From the NCBI GenBank assembly GCA_040007095.1, contig JBDTVS010000099.1, positions 12,458 to 76,457 on the forward strand: DNA of 64,000 nucleotides, in the 5' to 3' direction. A program made the translations under genes and the position numbers. The notes below the pieces were generated by a model that searched no databases, was not told the DNA's origin, and saw only the letters and a list, made by a program, of their open reading frames with translations. This document shows, piece after piece, positions 50,530 through 59,468 of the stretch. Positions within the stretch are counted from its first letter, which is position 1, and every line of letters starts with the position of its first letter. The stretch comes from JBDTVS01 sp040007095 (GTDB taxonomy: Bacteria; Acidobacteriota; Vicinamibacteria; Vicinamibacterales; CAVVIG01).

Positions 50530-53358
50530 ATGAAGGATCGGATTGCCTATAAAGCCGTGGGCTCCAGCCAGCAGACGGCGGACTCCGGGACGACGATACC
50601 TGTGCTGACGGGCGTGGAGACTCCGCGCGTCAAGCCGAAGGCCGCCGTCTCCGCTACTGGTCTGACGTTCCCGCGCTTCTTTACCGAAGAGGGCGTCGAT
50701 CCGTTCGCCGAGACCGAATGGGAGATGCGCGCCGCGCTCATCGGCAACGAACGCGGCGAGGTCGTATTCGAGCAGCGCGACGTCGAGATTCCCAAATCGT
50801 GGTCGCAGCAGGCGACCAACATTGTCGTCTCGAAGTACTTTCGCGGCCAGCTCAACACGCCGGAGCGGGAGCACAGCGTTCGACAGTTGATCGGGCGCGT
50901 GGTCGACACCATCACGGCGTGGGCGCGCTTCCAGCGATATTTCGCGACCGACGAGGATCTGCAGGCGTTCAGCGACGACCTGAAGCACATTCTGGTGTAT
51001 CAGAAGGCGGCGTTCAACAGCCCGGTCTGGTTCAACTGCGGCTTCGAGAAAGCGCCGCAGTGCTCGGCCTGCTTCATCAACTCGGTGCAGGACACGATGG
51101 ATTCGATCCTCACGCTGGCGAGGACCGAAGGGATGTTGTTCAAGTTCGGCTCGGGCACCGGCACCAACCTGTCGCCGATCCGCTCCTCGAAAGAGCTGCT
51201 GGCGGGCGGCGGCACGGCGTCGGGCCCGGTCTCGTTCATGAAGGGGTACGACGCGTTCGCCGGGGTCATCAAGTCGGGCGGCAAGACGCGCCGTGCGGCC
51301 AAGATGGTGATCCTCAATGCCGACCACCCGGACATTGTCGATTTCATCAACTGCAAGGTCGAGGAGGAGCGCAAGGCGTGGGCGCTGATCGACGCCGGCT
51401 ATGACGGCTCGTTCACCGGTCCCGCGTATTCGTCGGTGTTCTTCCAGAATTCGAACAACAGCGTGCGTGTCACCGACGAGTTCATGCGCGCGGTGCTGGA
51501 CGATGGCGACTGGGAGACACACGCCATCCGCGACGGCGCGGTGGTCGATACCTACAAGGCGCGCGACCTGATGCGGCTCATCGCCGAGGGCACGCACGTG
51601 TGCGGCGATCCGGGCATGCAGTTCGATACGACGGTCAACGAGTGGCACACCTGCCCGGAGACCGACCGCATCTATGCGAGCAACCCGTGCTCGGAGTACA
51701 TGTTTCTGAACGACTCGGCCTGCAATCTGTCGTCGATCAATCTGATGAAGTTCGTCAAGGACGACGGCGAGTTCGATGTCGTCTCCTACAAGGCGGCCAT
51801 CCGCACGTTGATCACGGCGCAGGAGATCATCGTCGACAACGCGAGCTATCCGACCAGCTCGATTGAAAAGAACAGCCACGCCTACCGGCCGCTCGGCCTC
51901 GGTTACGCCAACCTGGGCGCGTTGCTGATGTCGCGCGGTCTGCCGTACGACAGCGACGGGGGCCGTGATTACGCCGCCGCGCTGACGGCGTTGATGACGG
52001 GCGAAGCCTACGCGCAGTCGGCGCGCATTGCGCGCGACCATGGCGGACCGTTTTCCGGCTACGAGAAGAACCGGGAGCCGTTCCTGCGCGTGATGCAGAA
52101 GCACCGCGATTCGATGCGGGATATCAACCCGCGCAACGTGCCGCCGGATCTGTACGGGACCGCCCGGGCGTCGTGGGACGATGCGGTGGAGCTCGGCGAG
52201 CAGTTCGGCTACCGCAACGCCCAGACGACGGTGCTGGCGCCGACCGGCACCATCGGCTTCATGATGGATTGCGATACGACCGGCGTCGAGCCGGACATCG
52301 CACTGGTCAAATACAAGAAGCTGGTCGGCGGCGGGCTGATGAAGATCGTCAACCAGACGGTGCCGATGGCGCTTCGCAAGCTCTCGTACACGCCGTCGCA
52401 AGTCGACGCCATCCTCGACTACATCGACAAGAACGAGACGATTGAGGGCGCGCCCGGCCTTAAAGACTCGCATCTGCCGGTCTTCGACTGCGCCTTCAAG
52501 GCGGCCAAGGGCCATCGGTCGATTCACTACATGGGCCACATCAAGATGATGGGCGCCACCCAGCCGTTCATCTCCGGCGCGATCAGCAAGACGGTCAACG
52601 TGCCGAAAGAGGCGACGGTGGACGAGATTACGCAGGCCTACATCCAGTCGTGGAAGCTGGGCGCGAAGGCCATCTCGATCTATCGCGACGGCAGCAAGCG
52701 CACGCAGCCGCTCAACACGTCGCGCGACAAGTCTCCCGCCGAGCTGGCGCAAGTGGCGATGCAGATGGTCACCGGGCCGGTTCGCCGCAAGCTTCCGGAT
52801 GAGCGCAAGGCGCTCACGCACAAGTTCGACATCGCCGGACACGAGGGCTACATCACCGTCGGCCTCTTCGACGACGGTCAACCGGGAGAAATCTTCCTGG
52901 TGATGGCGAAGGAAGGTTCGACGATTTCCGGGTTCGCCGACGCGTTCGCCCAGGCCATTTCCTACGCGCTGCAGTACGGCGTGCCGCTGCAGGCGCTGGT
53001 GGACAAGTTCAGCCACGTGCGCTTCGAGCCGTCGGGGATGACGCGCAACCCGGAAATCCGGTTTGCGAAGTCGATCGTCGACTATATCTTCCGGTGGATG
53101 GCGTCGAAGTTCATGTCGCCGGAAGCGCAATTCCACGCCGGCGTGAACGGGCGCGAGCTTGACGAGACTCACCACGTCGCGAAGACCGCGGCTCCCCCTG
53201 ACGAGCCGGTGCCGGCGGCGAGCGCGGCGAGGTCTTTGTATTCGACCATCCAGAATCAGGAGGACGCGCCGCCGTGCTCCACCTGCGGCGCGATCATGAT
53301 CCGCAGCGGCGCCTGCTACAAGTGCTCCAACTGCGGTAATACCTCGGGCTGCGCGTAG
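50530..53358 (+). CDS. nrdJ: Class II (B12-dependent) ribonucleotide reductase
   Basis: NrdJ reduces ribonucleotides to deoxyribonucleotides with adenosylcobalamin, so it works with or without oxygen. The 942-aa protein starts at ATG 50530 (GGAGG upstream; the longer open frame is rejected). It has FNSPVWFNCGFEKAPQCSAC (active-site Cys), FKFGSGTGTNLSPIRSS, the radical-site NPCSEYMFLNDSACNLSSIN and TVLAPTGTIGFMMDCDT. The C-terminus has a zinc ribbon, CSTCGAIMIRSG then CYKCSNCGNTSGCA, which carries the redox cysteines. No class I genes are near. Regulated by NrdR, as judged by the upstream boxes. Confidence 0.97.
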   Translation: MKDRIAYKAVGSSQQTADSGTTIPVLTGVETPRVKPKAAVSATGLTFPRFFTEEGVDPFAETEWEMRAALIGNERGEVVFEQRDVEIPKSWSQQATNIVVSKYFRGQLNTPEREHSVRQLIGRVVDTITAWARFQRYFATDEDLQAFSDDLKHILVYQKAAFNSPVWFNCGFEKAPQCSACFINSVQDTMDSILTLARTEGMLFKFGSGTGTNLSPIRSSKELLAGGGTASGPVSFMKGYDAFAGVIKSGGKTRRAAKMVILNADHPDIVDFINCKVEEERKAWALIDAGYDGSFTGPAYSSVFFQNSNNSVRVTDEFMRAVLDDGDWETHAIRDGAVVDTYKARDLMRLIAEGTHVCGDPGMQFDTTVNEWHTCPETDRIYASNPCSEYMFLNDSACNLSSINLMKFVKDDGEFDVVSYKAAIRTLITAQEIIVDNASYPTSSIEKNSHAYRPLGLGYANLGALLMSRGLPYDSDGGRDYAAALTALMTGEAYAQSARIARDHGGPFSGYEKNREPFLRVMQKHRDSMRDINPRNVPPDLYGTARASWDDAVELGEQFGYRNAQTTVLAPTGTIGFMMDCDTTGVEPDIALVKYKKLVGGGLMKIVNQTVPMALRKLSYTPSQVDAILDYIDKNETIEGAPGLKDSHLPVFDCAFKAAKGHRSIHYMGHIKMMGATQPFISGAISKTVNVPKEATVDEITQAYIQSWKLGAKAISIYRDGSKRTQPLNTSRDKSPAELAQVAMQMVTGPVRRKLPDERKALTHKFDIAGHEGYITVGLFDDGQPGEIFLVMAKEGSTISGFADAFAQAISYALQYGVPLQALVDKFSHVRFEPSGMTRNPEIRFAKSIVDYIFRWMASKFMSPEAQFHAGVNGRELDETHHVAKTAAPPDEPVPAASAARSLYSTIQNQEDAPPCSTCGAIMIRSGACYKCSNCGNTSGCA

Positions 53359-53399
53359 TCGGCGCAGTGGCCCTGGGACGAACGTCGAACGGACTTCAG

Positions 53400-53425
53400 G
53401 GCCGGGCTCACGCCCGGCCTTGTCT
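53400..53425 (+). terminator. Intrinsic terminator of nrdJ
   Basis: GGCCGGGC (53400-53407) pairs with GCCCGGCC (53412-53419) around a TCAC loop, then TTGTCT. The stem is strong, the T tract short. Confidence 0.65.
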
Positions 53426-53462
53426 ACGTCTAGGCCGGCCGCGATTAACAGGGGAGAGATTG

Positions 53463-54050
53463 ATGAAACGAGCGTTGTGTCTCGCGTCGGGAATGGTGTT
53501 GATGGCGTCGGTGTCGTTCGCGCAAGGTCCCGGAGGCGGAGCTCCCGCGGGAATCGCGGTCGGTCTTCAACGCGCCTACGCGGCGCTCAAGACCAACCTG
53601 ACCCAGTCGGCGGAGAAGATGTCCGACGCCGACTACGGCTTCAAGCCGACGAACGAGATCCGCGGCTACGGCCAGCTCTGGGGCCACGTGGCCAATGCCC
53701 AATTCGGACAGTGTGCGCAGGCCAAGGGCGTTCCGAATCCGAACATGGGCGTCGATCTGGAAGCGAAGACGACGAAGGCGGAGTTCGTGAAGGCGCTGGC
53801 CGACTCGTTCGCGTTCTGCGACGAAGCGTTTTCATCGCTGACCGATGCGACTGCGGCCGAGTTGTTGACGGGCGGCCGCGGCGGACCCACCGCGCGGGGC
53901 GCGGTGCTGCTCGGCGTCATCGCCCACGGCAACGAAATGTACGGCATCGGGACCGTGTATCAGCGCATGAAGGGGCTGGTGCCGCCCTCGACCGAAAACC
54001 AGGGCCGTCGTGGCGGCGGTGGTGGCGGAGGACGAGGCCGAGGACAGTAG
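53463..54050 (+). CDS. Secreted DinB-like four-helix protein
   Basis: A 195-aa protein with a signal peptide (MKRALCLASGMVLMASVSFA), placing it outside the cytoplasm, followed by a DinB-like helical bundle: LQRAYAALKTNLTQSAEKMS, YGQLWGHVANAQFGQC, and VIAHGNEMYGIGTVYQRMKG. Histidines in LWGHVANA and IAHGNEM fit the usual metal triad. The C-terminus is a Gly/Arg-rich tail. ATG 53463 has AGGGGAGA upstream. Family roles include thiol transfer and unknown metal-dependent reactions; function here is unknown. Confidence 0.87.
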   Translation: MKRALCLASGMVLMASVSFAQGPGGGAPAGIAVGLQRAYAALKTNLTQSAEKMSDADYGFKPTNEIRGYGQLWGHVANAQFGQCAQAKGVPNPNMGVDLEAKTTKAEFVKALADSFAFCDEAFSSLTDATAAELLTGGRGGPTARGAVLLGVIAHGNEMYGIGTVYQRMKGLVPPSTENQGRRGGGGGGGRGRGQ

Positions 54051-54060
54051 GAGATAACGG

Positions 54061-54135
54061 AGTGGGGGTGATGGAATAATGGGGTGATGGAGTGATGGGT
54101 CTACATCACCCCATTACCCCATTACCCCATCACTT
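54061..54135. repeat. Palindromic GATGGGGTAATGG-type spacer
   Basis: GTGATGGAATAATGGGGTGA on the left faces CATCACCCCATTACCCCATT on the right around GGGTCTAC. Related to the larger element at 39126-39295. It lies between the DinB-like and hydrolase genes. Confidence 0.6.
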
Positions 54136-54144
54136 GTTTCACCA

Positions 54145-54975
54145 ATGCCCAGCGTAGGACGATTCCACTACCTCGAAGCGTTGCCACCGGACGGGCTCTC
54201 CCAGGCCCGCCTGCGCGGCGCGGGCAGCGGACTTCTTGGAACGCTCGTCTTGATTCACGGGTTTCCGCTGAGCGCGCGCATGTGGGAGCCGCAACTCGCG
54301 CTGGCGGCGCAGGGTTGGCGGGTGATCGCGCCGCAGTTGCGGGGGTTCGACGGCACCCCGGCCGGATCCGTGGCAGCATCGGTGGACGACTTCGCTGGCG
54401 ATCTGGTCGATTTGCTCGACGGGCTTCATATCGATCACGCCGTCATCGGCGGCTTGTCGATGGGAGGCTACATCACCCTCGCGCTCTTTCGTCACGCGGC
54501 GCGGTATTTCCGCGGCATGGTGCTCGCCGACACGCGCGCGCAGGCCGACCCGCCGGAAGCCGCGGCCGGCCGCCAACAGATGCTGACGGCGGTTCGAGAA
54601 CGCGGCGCCGTCGCCGCCGCCGACGAGATGCTGCCGAAGCTCGTCTGCGATGCGACCCGGTCCCATCAACCGGCGGTGGTCGACGCGCTCCGCGCGATGA
54701 TCGTTGGCAATTCGAGCGAAACGGTGGCGGGGGCGCTGATGGCGATCATGGCGCGTCCGGACGCGATGCCCGTGCTGCCGACGATCCATTGTCCGACGTT
54801 GATTGTGGTGGGAGACCAGGATGCGATCACGCCGCCCGCGTTGAGCGAGGATCTGCGGCGCGGCATTCCCGGCTCCACGCTCGTGGTCATTCCCGACGCA
54901 GGTCACATGTCGAACATGGAGCAGCCGGCCGCGTTCAACGCGGCACTCGCGAGCTTCCTGGAACGGAAGGTCTGA
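54145..54975 (+). CDS. Alpha/beta-fold hydrolase
   Basis: A 276-aa alpha/beta hydrolase. Oxyanion region LVLIHGFPLSARMW (about residues 34-47), nucleophile S in VIGGLSMGGYITLA (about 108), acid D in LIVVGDQDAITPP and catalytic H in IPDAGHMSNMEQP. Substrate not predictable; the family includes esterases and enol-lactone hydrolases. No signal peptide. TGATG overlap with the following DUF547 gene. Confidence 0.92.
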   Translation: MPSVGRFHYLEALPPDGLSQARLRGAGSGLLGTLVLIHGFPLSARMWEPQLALAAQGWRVIAPQLRGFDGTPAGSVAASVDDFAGDLVDLLDGLHIDHAVIGGLSMGGYITLALFRHAARYFRGMVLADTRAQADPPEAAAGRQQMLTAVRERGAVAAADEMLPKLVCDATRSHQPAVVDALRAMIVGNSSETVAGALMAIMARPDAMPVLPTIHCPTLIVVGDQDAITPPALSEDLRRGIPGSTLVVIPDAGHMSNMEQPAAFNAALASFLERKV

Positions 54976-55805
54976 TGCGCTTCACGATTGCTCTTTGCCT
55001 CGTGCTGGCGTGCGCCTGGGCTCCAAAGGCGGCGCAGCAGAACCCTCCGCCGCCCGCGCCACTCACCAATTTCGAGGAGATTCTCGACGTTTACGTCAGA
55101 GACGGCCTGGTGTACTACCGGGCGCTCAAGGTGGAGCGGGGCCGTCTCGATCGCTACGTCGGCTCGCTCGCCGAGACCGCGATCGATGCATCGTCGCGCG
55201 AAGAGCGTCTGGCCTTCTGGTTGAATGCGTACAACGCGCTGGTGCTGAAGACGGTGATCGATCACTATCCGATCCCGCGACAAACGAAGGACTATCCCGA
55301 TCGCAGCATCCGGCAGATCCCCGGCGCGTTCGAACGGATTCAGCATCGCGTGGGACGGCGCATGGTGACCCTCGACCAAATCGAGCAGACCATACTGGCG
55401 GGGTTTCGCGATCCGCGCGTGTATCTCGCGATTGGCCGGGGCGCGATGGGCAGCGGCAGGCTGCGGAGCGAACCCTTCGCGCCGGGACAGATCGAAACCC
55501 AGCTGAGCGAAGTCGCGGCCGAGTGCGTGAACCGCGCCCAGTGCATCGAGATCGATCGCGCCAGCAACCATGTGGCAATCAGCTCGATTTTCTCCTGGCG
55601 GTCGGCCGATTTCATCGGCGCCTACGGCAGCGCCGCGGGCGACGCGTTCGCCAGCAGAAGCCCGATCGAGCGCGCCGTCCTGGCCTTGGTCGAGCCGAAG
55701 CTCCTGGCGACCGAGAAGGCCGTTCTCGCCCAGAATCAGTTCAAGGCCGACTTCAAGCCGTTCGACTGGAGCCTCAACGACCTCACCGGACGGGGAGGTC
55801 GATGA
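54975..55805 (+). CDS. Exported DUF547-domain protein
   Basis: A 276-aa protein with a signal peptide (MRFTIALCLVLACAWAPKAA) and a DUF547 core (about residues 60-255): FEEILDVYVRDGLVYYRALK, EERLAFWLNAYNALVLKTVI, and IFSWRSADFI. Family function is not established. It is coupled to the hydrolase by TGATG. Start ATG 54975 is preferred over the much longer open frame, which is out of context with the hydrolase. Confidence 0.9.
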   Translation: MRFTIALCLVLACAWAPKAAQQNPPPPAPLTNFEEILDVYVRDGLVYYRALKVERGRLDRYVGSLAETAIDASSREERLAFWLNAYNALVLKTVIDHYPIPRQTKDYPDRSIRQIPGAFERIQHRVGRRMVTLDQIEQTILAGFRDPRVYLAIGRGAMGSGRLRSEPFAPGQIETQLSEVAAECVNRAQCIEIDRASNHVAISSIFSWRSADFIGAYGSAAGDAFASRSPIERAVLALVEPKLLATEKAVLAQNQFKADFKPFDWSLNDLTGRGGR

Positions 55806-55831
55806 CCTGCCATCCTGCATGCCTGTAATTC

Positions 55832-56611
55832 ATGGATCTCGGTCTTAGGGACAAGGTGGCGATCGTCACCGGGTCGAGTCGTGGACTCGGTCGGGCCAGC
55901 GCCACCGCGCTGGTCGCCGAAGGCTGCAAAGTGGTGATTTGCGCGCGGGGCGAAGCGCGGCTGTTGGAGGCCGCGGGCGAGCTTCGCGCCCTGGCGGGGC
56001 GCGACGATCGCGTGCTTGCGGTGTCCGCCGATTTGTCCACGCAGACCGGCGTGGCCGCCGTGATCACCCGGACCCTCGACACCTACGGCGGCATCGACAT
56101 CCTCGTCAACAACGTCGGCCTTGCTCGCGGCGGCACGGTGACCGAGACGACTGATGCCGAGTGGCACGAGGCGTTCGATCACACGCTGTTTCCGGCAATT
56201 CGCGCGTCCCGACTGGCGGTGCCAGCCATGCGTCGCGGCGGCGGCGGCGCGATTGTGACGATCGCGTCCATCTGGGGTCGCGAATCCGGTGGCCGGATGA
56301 CGTATAACGCGGTGAAGGCGGCAGAAATCAGCCTGGCGAAATCGATGGCGCAACAACTGGCCGGCGACAACATCCGTGTCAACAGCGTCGCGCCCGGCTC
56401 GATTGCCTTCCCCGGCGGCAGCTGGCATCGGCGGCAGTTGGAGGATCCCGAGGGCATGGCTGAATTCGTCCGTCGCGAACTGCCGTTCGGGCGATTCGGA
56501 ACAGCCGAGGAGGTCGGCGCCGTGGTCGCGTTTCTCGCGTCTCCACGCGCGAGCTGGATCAGCGGCGCGTGCGTCACGGTAGACGGCTGCCAGTCGCGCT
56601 CGCTGATCTAA
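55832..56611 (+). CDS. Short-chain dehydrogenase/reductase
   Basis: A 259-aa NAD(P)-dependent SDR. Nucleotide-binding TGSSRGLGRA (about residues 13-22), NNVGLA, catalytic S in IVTIASIWGRESGG and YNAVKAAEISL (Tyr and Lys), and the C-terminal SWISGACVTVDG. Resembles FabG-like 3-oxoacyl reductases and sugar or alcohol dehydrogenases; the substrate is unknown. A strong hairpin overlaps the stop codon. Confidence 0.93.
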   Translation: MDLGLRDKVAIVTGSSRGLGRASATALVAEGCKVVICARGEARLLEAAGELRALAGRDDRVLAVSADLSTQTGVAAVITRTLDTYGGIDILVNNVGLARGGTVTETTDAEWHEAFDHTLFPAIRASRLAVPAMRRGGGGAIVTIASIWGRESGGRMTYNAVKAAEISLAKSMAQQLAGDNIRVNSVAPGSIAFPGGSWHRRQLEDPEGMAEFVRRELPFGRFGTAEEVGAVVAFLASPRASWISGACVTVDGCQSRSLI

Positions 56612-56633
56612 GGGCCTGTCAATGACAGGCCCT
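56611..56633 (+). terminator. Hairpin at the SDR stop codon
   Basis: AGGGCCTGTC (56611-56620) pairs with GACAGGCCCT (56624-56633) around AAT, a 10-bp stem. No T tract follows, so termination may be partial. Confidence 0.5.
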
Positions 56634-56789
56634 AACCACCCGCAGAAACGACGCGACCGTCGCTTGCCCTGCGCCCACGAACATGCGCCGATAGGCGCCA
56701 CGCCCAAAACCTGAGAATAGCGCACCGGCCAGAGCCCGACAAACGGCGTCCGATCGTTCGTCACGCAAGAAGTCGAGAGAGTGGAACCA
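56619..56789 (-). pseudogene. Possible gene remnant on the minus strand
   Basis: A 56-codon frame without a start after TAG reads LDFLRDERSDAVCRALAGAL and FVGAGQATVASFLRVV, which has the look of a real protein C-terminus. It is bounded by a stop on its 5' side. It may be the decayed end of a former gene between the SDR and the APC permease. Chance is possible in GC-rich DNA. Confidence 0.2.
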
Positions 56790-56841
56790 CTACGCACAAA
56801 CGGAAAACGCCGGACGATTCAGCAGTGTCTCAGTATCACCT

Positions 56842-56903
56842 CCGCCACCGAGATCACCGTGAGAGATTTCAATGTTCTTCCTCGGTGTGCTCGGTGGTGA
56901 ACG
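56842..56903. repeat. ACCACCGAG-type inverted spacer
   Basis: CCGCCACCGAGATCACCG (56842-56859) faces TTCTTCCTCGGTGTGCTCGG (56876-56895), a diverged relative of the ACCACAAAG elements. The whole 56612-56949 gap (338 bases) otherwise holds only the hairpin at its left end and the doubtful gene remnant. Confidence 0.45.
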
Positions 56904-56949
56904 TCGAACTCATACACGACCGGATTCTCTGCTCACGCGCCGTCGCGCG

Positions 56950-58320
56950 TTATCGTGAAGCCGTCCCGCGATCTGCCCGGGCTCCCGCGAAGCACAGCTG
57001 ATACACCGGCAGTCCCGCCAGGATGAGCATGAACGTGAGGCCGGTCGACACCGGTTCAGTGATCAGCGCGTTCGCGACAAACCAGACGACGGCGAGGATG
57101 AACAGGGCCGGCACGACCGGGTAGCCGCTGACGCGATAGGGACGAGCGAGCGCGGGCCGCGCTCGGCGCAGACGATAGATGGCCGCCACGCTCAGTGCGT
57201 AGAACGGCCAGATGGCCAGCACGAACGTGTTGCTCAGCGTCTCGAACGTCTGGCTCAGCACGAGGGTCATCCCCAGCAGCGCCGCGAGCAGAATCGCCAG
57301 ATGCGGTGTCTTGAAGCGTCCGTGCACGCGCGCCAGCGGCGCGAACAGCAGACCGTCCTCGGCCATGGCGAAAAACACCCGCGGCGACGACAGCATGATG
57401 CCGTTCAGCGAGCTGAATGCCGACATCGCGACGAGCGACGAGACCAGGACGGCGCCCGTCCTGCCAAAGATTGCCATCATCGTGTCGGCGGCGACGAGCG
57501 GCGACTGTCGAATACTGTCGAACGGCAGAACGTACAGATAGGCGAGGTTCGCGAACACGTAGACGGCCACCAGCGCCAACGTGCCGCCGATAATCGCGAG
57601 CGGGAGGTTTCTTTGCGGGTTCCTGACTTCGCCGGCCACGAAAGAGAGGTCCGCGAAGCCGTCGTATGCCCAGAGCGCGCTGACCAGAGCCAGGCCCAGA
57701 CTTCCAGTGGCACCCTTCGGGTCGGCAGCGGCGGCCGACCAGTGATCGAATCCGCCGCCGTGCGCGCCACCGAATGCCATCGCGGCCGCAATCAGTCCGC
57801 CGAGCGCCAGGAATTTCGCCGTTGACGAGATGTTCACCACGCCCGCACCCAGGCCCACGCCGACGATGTTGGTGGCCGCGGCGACGACGATGGCTGCCGC
57901 CGCGAGCGCTCGTGCGCCGATGACGTGCGTGACCGGATCGATGCCAAGCGATCGCAGGAAGTACTCGCCGGAGACGATCGCCACGCCGCCAAGCGCGGAC
58001 GCCCTCAAGATGACGAGCTGTGACCAGCCGAAGAGAAACGCCGCACGACGCCCCCAGCCTTCCCGAAGGTAGGCATAAAACCCACCGGTCTCGGGAAGCG
58101 CCGCTGCCAGTTCCGCGAACGAGAGCGCGCCGCAGAGCGTGATCAGCCCGGCCAGTATCCAAATCCCGATCATCGCTGCCGGACTCGACACCTGTCGCGC
58201 CACGGCGGCCGGGGATCGAAAAATGCCGGAACCGATCGTGATGCCGATGACGAGCGCGATGGCGCTCCACAGCCCGAGCGTGCGCGGCAATCGGTCAGCG
58301 GCCGGGATGTCGTCGTTCAT
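56950..58320 (-). CDS. APC-superfamily amino acid permease
   Basis: A 456-aa inner-membrane transporter with about 12 helices. The first has ALVIGITIGSGIFRSPAAVA, the family GxGIF motif, then ALPETGGFYAYLREGWGRRA and SALWAYDGFADLSFVAGEVR. The pattern is closest to the L-type amino acid transporter branch of APC. Start ATG 58320 (MNDDIPAADRLPRTLG) is preferred over the in-frame extension. It stands alone in the minus orientation. Confidence 0.93.
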   Translation of the reverse strand: MNDDIPAADRLPRTLGLWSAIALVIGITIGSGIFRSPAAVARQVSSPAAMIGIWILAGLITLCGALSFAELAAALPETGGFYAYLREGWGRRAAFLFGWSQLVILRASALGGVAIVSGEYFLRSLGIDPVTHVIGARALAAAAIVVAAATNIVGVGLGAGVVNISSTAKFLALGGLIAAAMAFGGAHGGGFDHWSAAAADPKGATGSLGLALVSALWAYDGFADLSFVAGEVRNPQRNLPLAIIGGTLALVAVYVFANLAYLYVLPFDSIRQSPLVAADTMMAIFGRTGAVLVSSLVAMSAFSSLNGIMLSSPRVFFAMAEDGLLFAPLARVHGRFKTPHLAILLAALLGMTLVLSQTFETLSNTFVLAIWPFYALSVAAIYRLRRARPALARPYRVSGYPVVPALFILAVVWFVANALITEPVSTGLTFMLILAGLPVYQLCFAGARADRGTASR

Positions 58321-58396
58321 GCGCGCATGATGGCGGACGGGCGAGGGTCGCACGACGCCATCGGTCCGGCGACGCGACGTCTTGCGACTCAGCGCA

Positions 58397-59356
58397 TCAC
58401 TTTTTCACGAATTTCAGCAGCGCGCTGTTGATGGAGTCCGCGACGTACAACTCGCCTTTCGGACTGACCGCAATCACGTGCGCTTCACCGAATTCTCCCG
58501 GCCCGGTGCCGGCTTTACCGGTTGCGGCCAGCACCTTGCCGTTCAGGTCCATCTGCAGAATCTGACCGGCAAAGCCGTTGACCATGTAGATGTATTCCTT
58601 GCCGATATCCAGGCTGCACGGCAGGCCGGCGTACTTGAGCTCTCTGACGAACGTGCCGTCGCTGTCGAAGATCTGGATTCGTTGATTCTCGCGGTCGGTG
58701 ACCCACAGCAAGCCTTGCGCATCGATGGCGATGCCGTGCGCGACCTCGAATTGCCCCGGCCCCTTACCCTTGCCGCCCCACGACTTGACGAACTTCCCGG
58801 TCTTGTCGAACTTGAGCACTCGTGCGTCGCCACCCGGTCCGGGCGTATGGCCCTGGACGATGAAGAGGTCTCCGTTTCTGGTGAGGGCGACATCATTGGG
58901 CTGATTGAGCTTGTGCGACCCGGCGGCTTCGTTCCATTCGCCGGCCTCGCCCTTCGTGCCCAGCGTCAGCAGCACGTTTCCCTGCGGATCCAGTTTGTAG
59001 ACCACGTGGGCGCCGACATCGGTCGCCCAGATATTACCGTCGCTGTCGAGACGCACACCGTGCGCTCTCGTAAACAGTCTGCCGCCGAAGGCGCGGATGA
59101 ACGTGCCCTTCTCGTCGAATTCGAAGAAGGCCTGGGAGCCCCGCGTCAGCACCAGCAGGTGGCCTCTCGCGTCGAACGTCACGCTGGCGGCGGCGCCCAT
59201 CGTGGTCCCAGCGGGAAGAGTGATCGGACTTGGCACCGGCACGTAGCCCAATTCCGGGGCGGTCTGCGGCACGACGAGCGCGGGATCCGTGGGGCGTTGC
59301 GCGAAGGCGGCGGCGCTGACCAGCCACATCGCGATGCAGGCTGTGATTATCTTCAT
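58397..59356 (-). CDS. Exported NHL-repeat beta-propeller protein
   Basis: A 319-aa protein with a signal peptide (MKIITACIAMWLVSAAAFAQ) and a six-bladed propeller of NHL repeats, such as HGVRLDSDGNIWATDVGAHV, QPNDVALTRNGDLFIV, AHGIAIDAQGLLWVTDREN and HVIAVSPKGELYVAD. The fold is shared with peptidyl-glycine alpha-amidating lyases and many extracellular binding proteins. AGAGGAG lies about six bases before the ATG. No catalytic residues can be assigned with confidence. Confidence 0.92.
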   Translation of the reverse strand: MKIITACIAMWLVSAAAFAQRPTDPALVVPQTAPELGYVPVPSPITLPAGTTMGAAASVTFDARGHLLVLTRGSQAFFEFDEKGTFIRAFGGRLFTRAHGVRLDSDGNIWATDVGAHVVYKLDPQGNVLLTLGTKGEAGEWNEAAGSHKLNQPNDVALTRNGDLFIVQGHTPGPGGDARVLKFDKTGKFVKSWGGKGKGPGQFEVAHGIAIDAQGLLWVTDRENQRIQIFDSDGTFVRELKYAGLPCSLDIGKEYIYMVNGFAGQILQMDLNGKVLAATGKAGTGPGEFGEAHVIAVSPKGELYVADSINSALLKFVKK

Positions 59357-59468
59357 ATGGCTCCTCTAGAGGCGTGTCGAAGTTTACTCGCAAGAAGCCA
59401 CGTCATCTTGCTCCTCCTCCACTTTCACCTCTTGATCGCCCTCCCTCCCGCTGGTACGATCGCGGACC

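Noticed and set aside
50422..53175. A 917-codon open frame antisense to nrdJ
   Set aside because: It mirrors a strongly biased high-GC coding frame, has no protein motif and no ribosome-binding site; the sense gene is unmistakable.
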